A DNA stretch of 64,000 nucleotides from Akkermansia muciniphila (GCA_945888515.1 CAMDAD010000007.1:1-64000); one strand, 5' to 3'. Shown: positions 22,247 to 32,246, counted from the stretch's first letter. Numbers and translations are program-made. Notes: generated by a model from the letters alone, not told the origin.

Positions 22247-22828
22247 GTGTTTCGTTACTCCATCAGCCTCTTGATCGTCATCCTGCTCGCCGTGATCGCG
22301 CAGCAGTTTCTGCCGACGTTTATCGAGCTCTACAACGCTCGTGTGTTTTTGCTATTGATCGTTTTTCTTTGTGTCGCGGTCACAGTGCCCTTGCCTGTCA
22401 TGTTTTTGTTCGCCCTCATCTGCGGCTTCCTCTGGGACGCTCAGTGCACCCTTGGCTCCCCTGCGGTGGACACCAGCATTTACCAGAATCCTGTCGCAAG
22501 CCTACGCTTCGGAACATCGATTTTACTCTTCGGTTTTGCTGGCCTACTGATGCACGGGTTTCGTCCGCTTTTCCTGCAAGGGAAATGGTATGTCTCTGCC
22601 TTGCTGACGGGAATCGTCACATTTCTTTACTGCATCGGTGAATTCGCTATCATCAATTTCGTTCGCGGATCATTCACCGTGGAGCGCGGAGTGCTGTCCC
22701 AATGCGGCTTCACCTCGTTATTCAGCATCATCGTCTCCCCTCTGGTCTTCGCTGCGCTTTTCTTTATTGCTCGACTTTTTGACCACTCTATCGTAGAGAC
22801 GAGCCGCCTAAAACGCCGTTTCAACTAA
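22247..22828 (+). CDS. mreD: MreD-like membrane protein
   Basis: Small hydrophobic multi-TM protein between mreC and pbp2; probable GTG start. Confidence 0.7.
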   Translation: MFRYSISLLIVILLAVIAQQFLPTFIELYNARVFLLLIVFLCVAVTVPLPVMFLFALICGFLWDAQCTLGSPAVDTSIYQNPVASLRFGTSILLFGFAGLLMHGFRPLFLQGKWYVSALLTGIVTFLYCIGEFAIINFVRGSFTVERGVLSQCGFTSLFSIIVSPLVFAALFFIARLFDHSIVETSRLKRRFN

Positions 22829-22843
22829 TCGACAACCCCACTC

Positions 22844-24997
22844 ATGGAAACCGCCTACCGCCTGCGACTCTACCTGCTCACCGCTCTGGTGCTGCTGGGA
22901 TTCGGTTCGCTATTGCACCGGCTTCATGAAGTGCAGATCGAGGACACGCAAAAATACCGCGACCGGGTTCCTTCCCCGAAAAACGTCAAGGTTCGCGAAC
23001 CCGGCGTGCGTGGAGAGATCCGCGATGCGCATGGTGTGCTACTGGCGCGTAATAGCCGCAATTACGAGGTCTCTTTCAATATCGAGGAAATCATCAATGC
23101 CTATCAACTACAGCATGATGACTCGCCCTTTGTGGAAACACTGCGCTCGGAAAATGGCATGAGCCGCGCGGGCAAAAAGAAAAATATCGCAGCCATCGTC
23201 AACGAGGTGATCATCTCTCGACTCACTCATTATGGACTGGCCAGAGACTACAGCGCCAAGGCACTGGAGGTGCATTACGCGACCCATGGTGGTTTGGTGC
23301 CGTTTTCTTATCGCACCGATCTGACCTACGAGCAGTTCGCCCGCTTTGCCGAGCTGAACCTCGAACTCCCCGGTGTTTACATCAATCTCCGCCCCCAACG
23401 ACAGTATCCTTACAAAACTCTTGCTTGCCACATTTTGGGCTATACCAAGGAATGGGAAAAAGGCGACATCCCCGAGGAGGGGCAGAAACAATTCAATCAC
23501 TACATCGGTGAGGAAAAAGGAATCGCTGGTGTGGAAATGACGATGGATCACTACCTCACCGGCAAAGAAGGCGTCAAAACAGTGCTCAAGGATGAAAAGG
23601 GCCACATCGTTAGCATGATCGATTACACAAAGCCGCAGATCGGCGCGGATGTGACACTCACCATTGACAGCCGAGTGCAATACCTCGTCGAAAACATTCT
23701 GCGCCGTGCCGGGCGTGCGGCGGCCGTCGTGATGAATGTGCAAACGGGGGAAGTAATCGCCATGGCCTCCGTGCCGAATTACGACCCTAACAATTTCATC
23801 CCGTCCATTTCCGAGAAAAAATGGCAGGAATACAAAACCAACAATATCTGCCTTCCCTTGATGAACCGTGCCATCGAGACCTTCGACCCTGGCTCGACTT
23901 TCAAGCTTCCCACCGCGATCGCGGGCGCCAAGGCCGGACTGGGCGACCGCATTTATAGCTGCAATGGCTACGTCGCCTACGGAACGCACAAAGCTGGTTG
24001 CTGGATCTGGAATCAGAGCAAAGGCATGCACGGCGCGCAGAATGTCACGAAGGCTATCCAACAATCGTGCAATCCCTACTTTTTCCGCTTGGCCAACGCG
24101 GTAGGACCACGCGCCATGGCGGAAACATTCACCATGCTCAACCTAGGCCGAGCCACTGGCATCGAACTGCCCTCGGAAAAACCCGGCACAGTGATTGGCT
24201 CGCCGTCATGGAAACTCCGCTACCCCTCCACCCCCGTGACGCCTGTAGATACCGCCTTCCTCGCCATCGGCCAAGGCGTTAGCTCAGCCTCCCCACTCCA
24301 ACTCGCCGCCGTCACCAGCTGCATCGCCAATGGCGGGAAATACTTCCAGCCACGCGTCGTGAAAAAAGTCATACGCGATAAAGAAGTATTGATCGCCGAC
24401 AAGCCGAAATTGCTGGTTGATTTGCTTCAGCAAGGCGTGAAGACCGAAGATATGGAGCGCATCCGCAAGGGAATGTGGATGGCGGTGAACCAACCTGGTG
24501 GCACCGCAGGCCGGGTGAAGATGCCGGGCATCGAAGTCGCCGCGAAAACCGGTACCGCGCAGAGCGTGGATCGTGGGAAAAAATCAAATAACTCGTGGAC
24601 GGTTTCTTTCGCTCCATTTGAGAACCCAAAGTATGCCGTCTGCGTGCTCGTGGTCGGTGGTAAATCCGGCGGTAAAGTATGCGGACCGCTGGTGCATTTG
24701 ATTTACCGAGGACTTTTCGCGCTCGACGATGGACTCAAGCTCCCCCTGCAACCGCAGGATGAAGTAGCAGGAAATACCGACTCCATTGAGGAGATCCTGC
24801 TGCCCGAAGACACTCTCGCTGCTGTAGAAGCATTAGAAATTACGGAAACGGCCGATAACGTGCAAACGGATCTGGAAACGACCCAACCCAACCAAGACAA
24901 CGAACCTAATACCACCGATATTCTACAAACCCCAACCATCACTCCCGAAATCGACTCCGCTGGCACCATCCCCCGTGCCATACCTGTCAGGGAATAA
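22844..24997 (+). CDS. mrdA: Penicillin-binding protein 2 (peptidoglycan D,D-transpeptidase)
   Basis: 'FDPGSTFKLPTAIAGAKAG' (SxxK), 'QQSCNPYFF' (SxN), 'AAKTGTAQS' (KTG), PBP dimerisation N-domain. Confidence 0.95.
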   Translation: METAYRLRLYLLTALVLLGFGSLLHRLHEVQIEDTQKYRDRVPSPKNVKVREPGVRGEIRDAHGVLLARNSRNYEVSFNIEEIINAYQLQHDDSPFVETLRSENGMSRAGKKKNIAAIVNEVIISRLTHYGLARDYSAKALEVHYATHGGLVPFSYRTDLTYEQFARFAELNLELPGVYINLRPQRQYPYKTLACHILGYTKEWEKGDIPEEGQKQFNHYIGEEKGIAGVEMTMDHYLTGKEGVKTVLKDEKGHIVSMIDYTKPQIGADVTLTIDSRVQYLVENILRRAGRAAAVVMNVQTGEVIAMASVPNYDPNNFIPSISEKKWQEYKTNNICLPLMNRAIETFDPGSTFKLPTAIAGAKAGLGDRIYSCNGYVAYGTHKAGCWIWNQSKGMHGAQNVTKAIQQSCNPYFFRLANAVGPRAMAETFTMLNLGRATGIELPSEKPGTVIGSPSWKLRYPSTPVTPVDTAFLAIGQGVSSASPLQLAAVTSCIANGGKYFQPRVVKKVIRDKEVLIADKPKLLVDLLQQGVKTEDMERIRKGMWMAVNQPGGTAGRVKMPGIEVAAKTGTAQSVDRGKKSNNSWTVSFAPFENPKYAVCVLVVGGKSGGKVCGPLVHLIYRGLFALDDGLKLPLQPQDEVAGNTDSIEEILLPEDTLAAVEALEITETADNVQTDLETTQPNQDNEPNTTDILQTPTITPEIDSAGTIPRAIPVRE

Positions 24998-25033
24998 TCT
25001 AACCATTACCAACGCAATACAGTGCCCATCGCT

Positions 25034-26614
25034 ATGATCAATAAAATCAAACGCTTCCTCGGATTCGGATCCAACAATCCGATGGAAGGTAATACCATCC
25101 TCATCAATGTGGAAAAACTGGAACGACGAGTCGCCTTGCTCGAAAACGGATTGCTCGAAGAGTATTCTGTGGAGCGCGAGGGCGATCAAAACATCGTCGG
25201 AGGGATTTTCAAAGGCCGTATCAAGAACATCGAACAAGGCCTCAAGGCCATGTTTGTTGACATCGGTCTCGATAAAAACGCCTTCCTTCACTTCTGGGAT
25301 GCGCTGCCCGCCGCCCTGGACGCTGGACTGGAAGAGATCGACCGCGGTCCGAAAAAAAATCAGAAAAAAATCACCTCAAAGGATATTCCGAGCATCTATC
25401 CGATCGGATCGGAAATTATGATCCAGGTCTCGAAAGGACCTATCGGGACGAAGGGGCCGCGCGTAACGACCAATATCTCGCTTGCTGGACGCTACCTCGT
25501 GCTCATGCCCTACACCGAGCAATTCGGCATTTCGCGCAAGATCGAGGACCCGAAGGAGCGCCAACGCCTGCGCACCATCATCCAGAAACTCGCCGTGCCA
25601 GAGGGCATGGGCATCATCATGCGCACCGCCGCCATCGGCACCCGCAAGCGCCACCTCATCCGCGACCTCGCTATGCTGCTGGAGCAGTGGCGCGAAGTAG
25701 AACGCCAACGCGATTCTCACCCCGCGCCGTTCTGCGTTTTCCAAGAACCCGGACTCGTCGAGCGCACCGCCCGCGACCTGCTCACGGATGACATCGATCA
25801 GGTAATTTGCGATTGCCCGGATACTACGGAGGCAATTCGAGATGTCGCCGGAAAAGTTTCTCGCCGCGCCAAACGTCGGATCAATTGCATCACGGGAGCC
25901 GTGCCATTGTTTGAAAGAATCGGCATCCAGAAGCAGATCGATGAAGCCTTTTCCCGCCAAGTCTGGCTCCCCTGCGGCGGCTACATCGTCATCGATGAAA
26001 CGGAAGCTCTCATTGCCATCGACGTAAACACCGGCCGCAATCGCGGCAACAAGGATCAAGACAAAATGATTCTCGAAACCAATGTCGAGGCAGCCCAAGC
26101 GGTGGCGCGCCAGCTCCGCCTGCGCAACATCGGCGGATTGGTGGTCGTGGACTTCATTGATATGCGCCATCGCAAGGATCAGATGGTGGTCTACAAAGCG
26201 ATGAAGGAACGCGTCAAAAAAGACAAAGCCAAGACCCAGGTGCTACAAATCTCCGCCATCGGCCTGATGGAAATGACGCGTCAGCGCCTCAACGAATCCT
26301 TGCGTGATTCAATGTATGAGCCGTGCCCGTATTGCACCGGCCGTGGCCGTGTCAAAACGACGATGAGCATGTCGGTGGAAGTGCAGCGCCAACTCAATAC
26401 CATCATTCAGAAAAATGCGCACCAAGGCGATCTCGTCGTGATGGTGAACACGGATGTGCTCAATCGCTTCCGCACCGAGGACTCGAAGATCCTCATGGAG
26501 CTGGAGCGCTCGCACAATGGTCGCCTCATCTTCCGCGCAGATCCGGCGATGCATCGCGAACGCTTTGCCATCATCGATGCTTCCAGCGAGAAAACGATTT
26601 TCCAAACACCGTAA
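25034..26614 (+). CDS. rng: Ribonuclease G/E family
   Basis: 'LLENGLLEEYSVEREGDQNIVGGIFKGRIKNIEQGLKAMFVDIGLDKNAFLHFWD', 'IDVNTGRNRG', 'GGLVVVDFIDMRHRKDQ', 'CPYCTGRG'. Confidence 0.95.
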   Translation: MINKIKRFLGFGSNNPMEGNTILINVEKLERRVALLENGLLEEYSVEREGDQNIVGGIFKGRIKNIEQGLKAMFVDIGLDKNAFLHFWDALPAALDAGLEEIDRGPKKNQKKITSKDIPSIYPIGSEIMIQVSKGPIGTKGPRVTTNISLAGRYLVLMPYTEQFGISRKIEDPKERQRLRTIIQKLAVPEGMGIIMRTAAIGTRKRHLIRDLAMLLEQWREVERQRDSHPAPFCVFQEPGLVERTARDLLTDDIDQVICDCPDTTEAIRDVAGKVSRRAKRRINCITGAVPLFERIGIQKQIDEAFSRQVWLPCGGYIVIDETEALIAIDVNTGRNRGNKDQDKMILETNVEAAQAVARQLRLRNIGGLVVVDFIDMRHRKDQMVVYKAMKERVKKDKAKTQVLQISAIGLMEMTRQRLNESLRDSMYEPCPYCTGRGRVKTTMSMSVEVQRQLNTIIQKNAHQGDLVVMVNTDVLNRFRTEDSKILMELERSHNGRLIFRADPAMHRERFAIIDASSEKTIFQTP

Positions 26615-26633
26615 GGGTCATTCTTTTTCCTAC

Positions 26634-26672
26634 AGCGCCTGCGGTCTCTTGCCGCAGGCGCTTTTCTTTTTG
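26634..26672 (+). terminator. Rho-independent terminator after rng
   Basis: AGCGCCTGCGG-tctcttg-CCGCAGGCGCT (perfect 11-bp stem) + TTTTCTTTTTG. Confidence 0.85.
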
Positions 26673-26727
26673 TTCTCGCCATGCATCGTTTTTTTGGTGG
26701 CTGATTCTTTCACTTCCTTGCATCGTC

Positions 26728-26955
26728 ATGTCCTCATCCATGCCACCATCCTTACAATCCGCTATTTTCGACAATCGTGCCCGAGGAAATGCCGGTGACT
26801 TCTTGATACAGCACCTCCACGAGGGCAGCAAGCGATCCTGTGTCTCAGCCTATTTCACCGTCCATGCCTAGGCCGCCCTGAAAGATTCTCTCGAGTCGGC
26901 TTCGCACTTGCGATTCCTCTTCAGCGAACCAACTTCCGTCTCCATTCTCGATTGA
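26728..26955 (+). pseudogene. Truncated/interrupted N-terminus of a PLD-like/helicase family protein
   Basis: Reads SAIFDNRARGNAGDFLIQHLHEGSKRSCVSAYFTVHA*AALKDSLESASHLRFLFSEPTSVSILD*, an in-frame TAG at 26869-26871 and then truncation. Confidence 0.65.
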
Positions 26956-27041
26956 GCCGGTCCCCGAAAATCGGGCCAGTGGTTAAGTTATGATTGAGGT
27001 GTGGGAGAGCGGTCTATAAACCAGAGGAAACACACGAAGGA

Positions 27042-27061
27042 CGCAGACAGGAATGTCTGCG
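27042..27061. repeat. Short perfect palindromic hairpin (REP-like)
   Basis: CGCAGACA-GGAA-TGTCTGCG. Confidence 0.6.
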
Positions 27062-27141
27062 CTACTCTCCTCGCCCTCATCAAACAGTAGGGCATAGTTT
27101 AAGGACGAAGGATGAATGCAGAAGAATGAAAAATCCGAACA

Positions 27142-27320
27142 TGAGCCAAGAAATCACGCCATTTGAAGAAATCCGTCGCACCAGTCCAGCGGGCAACGAA
27201 TCCTAGTCCACCGAGACTTCGCCAAATTGCTAGGCTGCGTGAACTACCGCCACTTTCAGGAGGTCATCGAGAAGGCGGATCCTTCCAAGGCAATCGCCGA
27301 GCATGACCAGACATGCTTCT
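27142..27320 (+). pseudogene. dinD: Frameshifted N-terminal remnant of dinD (DNA-damage-inducible protein D)
   Basis: 'MSQEITPFEEIRRTSPAGNE' then frameshift to '...RDFAKLLGCVNYRHFQEVIEKADPSKAIAEHD', matching the DinD N-terminal pattern. Confidence 0.65.
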
Positions 27321-27395
27321 CCAAGGAACGATTCCCAGAAAATTCTCCTGCGACGGGAATTTTGTTTGGGCAAACACCTGCGATTTGCGCTACAA

Positions 27396-28532
27396 ATGGG
27401 CATGGACGATTATGATCATAAAGCCCAAGAATTGAGTGATGCGAATGAACCGATTTTCATCGAGTTTGCGGCGTATCTGCGGGATCAGAAAAAACGAACG
27501 CAAAAGGACAGTGAGGAGCTCGCGAATGCCATGCGTTTCTATGCAAACGAGTATGTGATCCACTACCAAATGAAGCCTTTGTTGCAGGGCTTGGAGTATT
27601 TTGAATCGTTTGTGACCGACTGGTTTCTGCGGAAATGTATGTGGTCCAGTGCAGAGACAGCGAAGCTGAACGGACAAGCCTATTTTCTTTTGTTAGAGTT
27701 TCTGGATTCCAAGGGACATGTGCTTACCGCCCAGGTTATGGAGTTACGAGAAAATCTCGACTCGATCATCGAACTGGCCGTGGACCGGGCGAATGCCTAC
27801 AATAATCCCAAGATCGATGTGGAGGAGCTTTTTGATGAATATGGCTGCTGGAATGAGGCATTGATCCTGAAACTGAAAGAGCACAAAACCAAGCAACCGC
27901 TCAAAGCGCCGCAAAAGCCACCCGACATCATCGGTGCTGCGGGCGCACCGCATCTGGATGTGCATGTCATCGTCAGCGCCAAGGCGGCGAAATTTCTGAA
28001 ACTCAAGCCGCCCCAGTTAGTGAAATTGAGCGAATGGAATCGCGATTGGAAAGACCCTTCGATTCACTGGTTCAGCAAGTGGCGATGTGAGGAATGTTTT
28101 AGTATGCAAGGAACCAAAGCGCGCATCTTTATCGTGACGAACGAAGCAAGCCGCTATTCCTTTTTGCTAAAGTTGAACCCCGGAGATTGGATAGATCTGC
28201 AATCGACGTTGTTGTCGAGAATGTTGCATTTGCTTATGGAGCGTCAATACGAAACGCCGGATCAATGTAGCATGCAGGTCCATTTTCTCTCTGGGGCGGT
28301 CGCCAGTCTCACGACAACACAGAACCATCTGAATTACTACCTTGATGCGATCATGGATCGTGAAACGCTGCCTTACCTCGATGACTATGAAAAGCCTCTC
28401 AATCATTACCTCACCACCATTGAGGGAGAATACCGTTATCCAGAAGAGGAAATGGCGCGACTGCTCAAGGAGAATCACCCATTGGTAGTTCCTCCGGAAG
28501 CCCCCGCGAATGTGATTCCGCTGTGGAATTAG
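27396..28532 (+). CDS. Uncharacterised protein with N-terminal SAM-like helical domain and C-terminal DUF6933-like domain
   Basis: 'FIEFAAYLRDQKKRTQKDSEELANAMRFYANEYVIHY...DWFLRKCMWSS' and 'HVIVSAKAAKFLKLKPPQLVKLSEWNRDW...FIVTNEASRYSFLLKL'. Confidence 0.7.
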   Translation: MGMDDYDHKAQELSDANEPIFIEFAAYLRDQKKRTQKDSEELANAMRFYANEYVIHYQMKPLLQGLEYFESFVTDWFLRKCMWSSAETAKLNGQAYFLLLEFLDSKGHVLTAQVMELRENLDSIIELAVDRANAYNNPKIDVEELFDEYGCWNEALILKLKEHKTKQPLKAPQKPPDIIGAAGAPHLDVHVIVSAKAAKFLKLKPPQLVKLSEWNRDWKDPSIHWFSKWRCEECFSMQGTKARIFIVTNEASRYSFLLKLNPGDWIDLQSTLLSRMLHLLMERQYETPDQCSMQVHFLSGAVASLTTTQNHLNYYLDAIMDRETLPYLDDYEKPLNHYLTTIEGEYRYPEEEMARLLKENHPLVVPPEAPANVIPLWN

Positions 28533-28581
28533 GTTCATTCATGAGCCGCCCTCTGGCACGCAGACGAACTTCGATTTCACC

Positions 28582-29829
28582 TCATCCATCACCGAGTTCC
28601 CTCTGTGATGACGGAAGTTTTTCATGAAACGCACGCGCGAACCAGATCAGACAGAGAATCGTGAACACCGCTAGCACTGTCCAGTAGAGCCCCCAGTTTC
28701 CACTGTGCTCCACCGTGCAGGCGTAAAGCCATTTCAGGCCGAGAGTGCCCATCAGAGTGCCGATGCCGTTGGTCATCAAACCCAATAATCCCTGCATCTG
28801 TCCGCGCATACCGGGCTCCACTCTTCGATCCAAAAAAATCTGCCCGGTGATGAAAAATAAGGTGTAACAAACACCGTGAATCGCGATGCCGGGCCACATG
28901 CAGGGGAGTTGTTGCTGATAGCCCGCGTAAGCAAAAATCACAAACCGCAGCACACAACACCCCAGCCCTACCAGCAGCAAACTCTTGAGCCGGTATCGCA
29001 GCATCAACCAGCCCGTCACCGCCATCGCGGCCACCTCACTCCACTGGCCGAAACTCATGGTAAACGTCGAGCGCACATCGCCGAGATCGCGCAACTGCTC
29101 GGGAGTGTGCATGTAGAACGAAGCGATTGGCATGGATAACACTGCGGACCCGATCAATAGCACGCGCAGGTCCTTTTCCCGCATGAGACGAAAGGCATCG
29201 AAGCCTAACAAACTCCGCCAGTTCCCCACCTCCCCACGCGGCGGCGTGTGCGGGCAAAGAAACACCAGCGCCGCTAGGATCAATCGGCACACCGCCCCCG
29301 CATAGCCCGCCAGTGGCGAGGCATCCGCGTGCAGCACCAGACTGGAAAACCAGCCGCCGAGAATCCAGCCCAGCGTGCACCACAAGCGCACCTGGGGAAA
29401 TTGCTGCTCAGGCCGCGGTAGGTGCGTCATTGCCACGGTGATCACCAGATTCCACAAAGGCGCGGCGATGACCGAGGTGACAAAAAACATGCCCAGAAAA
29501 AACCAGGGCGACCCCTCCGCACGCAGTCCGTAAAACGCCACCGTCATCGTCAGCGTGCTCGCCACACAAATCCAGCCCGCGAGTTGCTGCGCCGCTACTT
29601 TCTGGTCCGCTAGCGCACCACTGAACAAAGGCGATAGCAGCGATGCCATCGGCATGATCAGAAAGGTCCAAGCCACCCATTCCGAGCCCCACCCCGTCGC
29701 GCGGATCGCATTCGTCAAGCCCGGCAACCACATGCCTGGACCCATGCCCAGCATGAAAAACATCGTACACAAACGCAACATCACCGGGCTCACCCGCGAT
29801 CCATTGTTTGCCAGCACTTCATCGCTCAC
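28582..29829 (-). CDS. MFS transporter (nucleoside:H+ symporter-like)
   Basis: 12-TM hydrophobic profile; 'MWLPGLTNAIRATGWGSEWVAWTFLIMPMASLLSPLFSGALADQKVAAQQL', C-terminal 'GMRGQMQGLLGLMTNGIGTLMGTL'. Confidence 0.85.
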   Translation of the reverse strand: MSDEVLANNGSRVSPVMLRLCTMFFMLGMGPGMWLPGLTNAIRATGWGSEWVAWTFLIMPMASLLSPLFSGALADQKVAAQQLAGWICVASTLTMTVAFYGLRAEGSPWFFLGMFFVTSVIAAPLWNLVITVAMTHLPRPEQQFPQVRLWCTLGWILGGWFSSLVLHADASPLAGYAGAVCRLILAALVFLCPHTPPRGEVGNWRSLLGFDAFRLMREKDLRVLLIGSAVLSMPIASFYMHTPEQLRDLGDVRSTFTMSFGQWSEVAAMAVTGWLMLRYRLKSLLLVGLGCCVLRFVIFAYAGYQQQLPCMWPGIAIHGVCYTLFFITGQIFLDRRVEPGMRGQMQGLLGLMTNGIGTLMGTLGLKWLYACTVEHSGNWGLYWTVLAVFTILCLIWFARAFHEKLPSSQRELGDG

Positions 29830-29902
29830 GCGCGATGCTTGTGACTCATTTCCCCACGTTTGCCAATCGCATTCGATGGACTCTTGCGATTTCCTCCCGC
29901 GA

Positions 29903-30472
29903 TCACGCGGATTTTTTGAAGACGCGGATCACTTCCTCGCGGGTCACGGGAAGATGGTCTGGCAAGAGCAGAGAAATCACATGCACCAGCGGGTAGGCTA
30001 GCATTGATGCCAGCACGCCAGAGCTCAGCATGCCCAGCACGAAGTTCGACGCATTGCAGCTGATGTCCGTGTAGGGAAAGGTGCCACTGAAATCGAGAAA
30101 TCCCGGCATGGGCACATGCATGGATTGGCGCATGAAGCCGCCGAGGCTTTCCTGCATGAGCGCCAGAGGAACATTGGTCACGGGATTGGAAATCCACACC
30201 GCCAGCATCGCAAACGGCACATTTACCCGTGAGCGAATCGCGAAAAACGCCGCGATAAAACTCTGAAACGGCATAGGTAGCATCATCGAAAAAAACAATC
30301 CAATCGCCAATCCATGCGAGACCGTGGTGCGACACGGTTTCCATAAGCGTCGATTGGTCAGACGGTGGGTGAGATTCGCAAAAAAGCGATTTTTCCGCAT
30401 CCGCGGATGCCGCAATTGCCGATAGAAGCGGCGCACAAATTTCAGGTAATGTCGCTGCATGGGCTGGGGCAA
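29903..30472 (-). CDS. DUF2062 domain membrane protein
   Basis: 'TTVSHGLAIGLFFSMMLPMPFQSFIAAFFAIRSRVNVPFAMLAVWISNPVTNVPLAL'. Confidence 0.85.
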   Translation of the reverse strand: MPQPMQRHYLKFVRRFYRQLRHPRMRKNRFFANLTHRLTNRRLWKPCRTTVSHGLAIGLFFSMMLPMPFQSFIAAFFAIRSRVNVPFAMLAVWISNPVTNVPLALMQESLGGFMRQSMHVPMPGFLDFSGTFPYTDISCNASNFVLGMLSSGVLASMLAYPLVHVISLLLPDHLPVTREEVIRVFKKSA

Positions 30473-30544
30473 CTTGCACTTGGGTCACGAAATAGGCAAG
30501 TGGATTTCCTTGATGTTTTTGTGACGATAGGAAAGCATCGCCGC

Positions 30545-31426
30545 ATGGAACTTTGGCAATCAGTCATCCTCGGTTTAGTCGAGGGAATCACGGAATATCT
30601 ACCTGTCAGCTCAACCGGGCATTTGCTCATCACGCAGCGGCTGATGGGCATAGGACTGGCCGATGACAAGGTTGCCTCGGATGCTTTTGCCATCAGCATT
30701 CAGGGTGGTGCCATCGCCGCGGTGATGGGGCTCTACTACAAGCACGTATGGCAGATGTTTCTCGGTCTCCTCGGTAAATCGCCGGATGGTCTTCAATTGC
30801 TGCTCAAGCTCATCGTCGCCTTCTGCCCAGCGGCTCTTGCGGCGCTTACATTGGAAAAATGGATCAAGGGTCATCTTTTCGGTATCCATCCCATCATTTT
30901 CGCATGGTTTGTCGGGGGCGTGATCATTTTGCTGGTCAGCCGCTGGAAACGAAACAATCCTCGCGCGGAAAATAGCAAGTCGCTCGCAGATCTGACGTGG
31001 CGCATGGCTTTGGTGATCGGGCTGCTCCAGTGTGTGGCGATGTGGCCAGGCACCAGCCGCAGCCTCATGACCATCGTCGGCGGGATCCTCGTCGGCCTGC
31101 GTCCCAAGGAAGCCGTGGAATTTTCCTTCCTCCTCGGCGTGATGACTCTCGGTGCCGCTACCGCAAAGGATACTCTGGAATATGGCCCGCTGATGTTGCA
31201 GACCTTCGGCCTCAGCAACTTGCTCGTTGGTTTCCTCGCCTCCACCTTTTCTGCGGCTCTTGCGGTGAAGTGGCTGGTGACTTATTTACAGAAACACGGC
31301 ATGGGAATTTTCGGATGGTATCGCATTGCCGTCGCTATCATCGCGGCCTGCTTGGTGGGTTTCGGCATCCTAACCGAACGCCGACCTGAACCCACAGAAG
31401 CGCCCTCCGTAAGCGAAATCGACTGA
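30545..31426 (+). CDS. uppP: Undecaprenyl-diphosphatase
   Basis: 'VILGLVEGITEYLPVSSTGHLLITQRLMG' and 'LLQCVAMWPGTSRSLMTIVGGILVGL' BacA signatures. Confidence 0.96.
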   Translation: MELWQSVILGLVEGITEYLPVSSTGHLLITQRLMGIGLADDKVASDAFAISIQGGAIAAVMGLYYKHVWQMFLGLLGKSPDGLQLLLKLIVAFCPAALAALTLEKWIKGHLFGIHPIIFAWFVGGVIILLVSRWKRNNPRAENSKSLADLTWRMALVIGLLQCVAMWPGTSRSLMTIVGGILVGLRPKEAVEFSFLLGVMTLGAATAKDTLEYGPLMLQTFGLSNLLVGFLASTFSAALAVKWLVTYLQKHGMGIFGWYRIAVAIIAACLVGFGILTERRPEPTEAPSVSEID

Positions 31427-31484
31427 ATGGACCGCTCCCCATTTTTCTTGCCATCACGGGGCAAATCATGAATATATCGCTCGG

Positions 31485-32147
31485 ATGATGCGACACTCAT
31501 ACGCTCGATGTTGGATGCTTTGCGTGGCAGCGCTGGTTTTCAGTATGTTCGCGAGCCATGCCCAACAACGCACGGTGGCCCTGCCCTTGGCGGATGGTTT
31601 CGACTACCCTGTCGGCAAGCCCGATGGCAAGGGTTATTATGTCGCACGTGGCCTGCGGTTGCGCTCGCCGGTGCATTTTGGCGAGGACTGGAACGGACTG
31701 AGTGGGGGAGATACCGATATGGGTGACCCCATTTACGCAATCGCGGATGGCGTGGTGATGTTTTCCTACGACTGTGCCGCTGGCTGGGGCAATGTGATCC
31801 TCGTCCGCCATGCCTATCGCGACCCGCAAACCGGTCAGGTGCGTTTCTGCGATTCGCAATACGCGCATTTACTCCAACGGTTGGCAAAGGTAGGTGAGTC
31901 GGTAAAAAGAGGTCAACAAATCGGCACCCTTGGGTCGAACCGTGGCATGTATGCCGCCCACTTGCACTTTGAGATCCGTCACAATCTAACCATCGGCATG
32001 CAACGGGATTCCGTACCGCAAACGATGGACAACTGGGCCGATCCGCGTTCGTTCATCACACGATATCGTAAGCTCAATCGCGAATGGCGCAAGCAGGCAA
32101 CGCCTATCGGCACCTATGCGGATTACCACGGCATGAAAGGTCTGTGA
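31485..32147 (+). CDS. M23-family peptidase (peptidoglycan hydrolase-like)
   Basis: 'HFGEDWNGLSGGDTDMGDPIYAIADGVVMFS..GWGNVILVRH', 'AHLHFEIRHN'. Confidence 0.88.
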   Translation: MMRHSYARCWMLCVAALVFSMFASHAQQRTVALPLADGFDYPVGKPDGKGYYVARGLRLRSPVHFGEDWNGLSGGDTDMGDPIYAIADGVVMFSYDCAAGWGNVILVRHAYRDPQTGQVRFCDSQYAHLLQRLAKVGESVKRGQQIGTLGSNRGMYAAHLHFEIRHNLTIGMQRDSVPQTMDNWADPRSFITRYRKLNREWRKQATPIGTYADYHGMKGL

Positions 32148-32246
32148 GTTTTTTGCCATCCAAACACTTTCAGCAGTCAATGACATATCGGATCGGAAAA
32201 AAGTGATACGCACCGACACAATACGACAGGCAACCGTCTATGGATC

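Noticed and set aside
23108-24064. 318-aa minus-strand ORF opposite pbp2
   Set aside because: Shadow ORF; the plus strand carries all PBP2 motifs.
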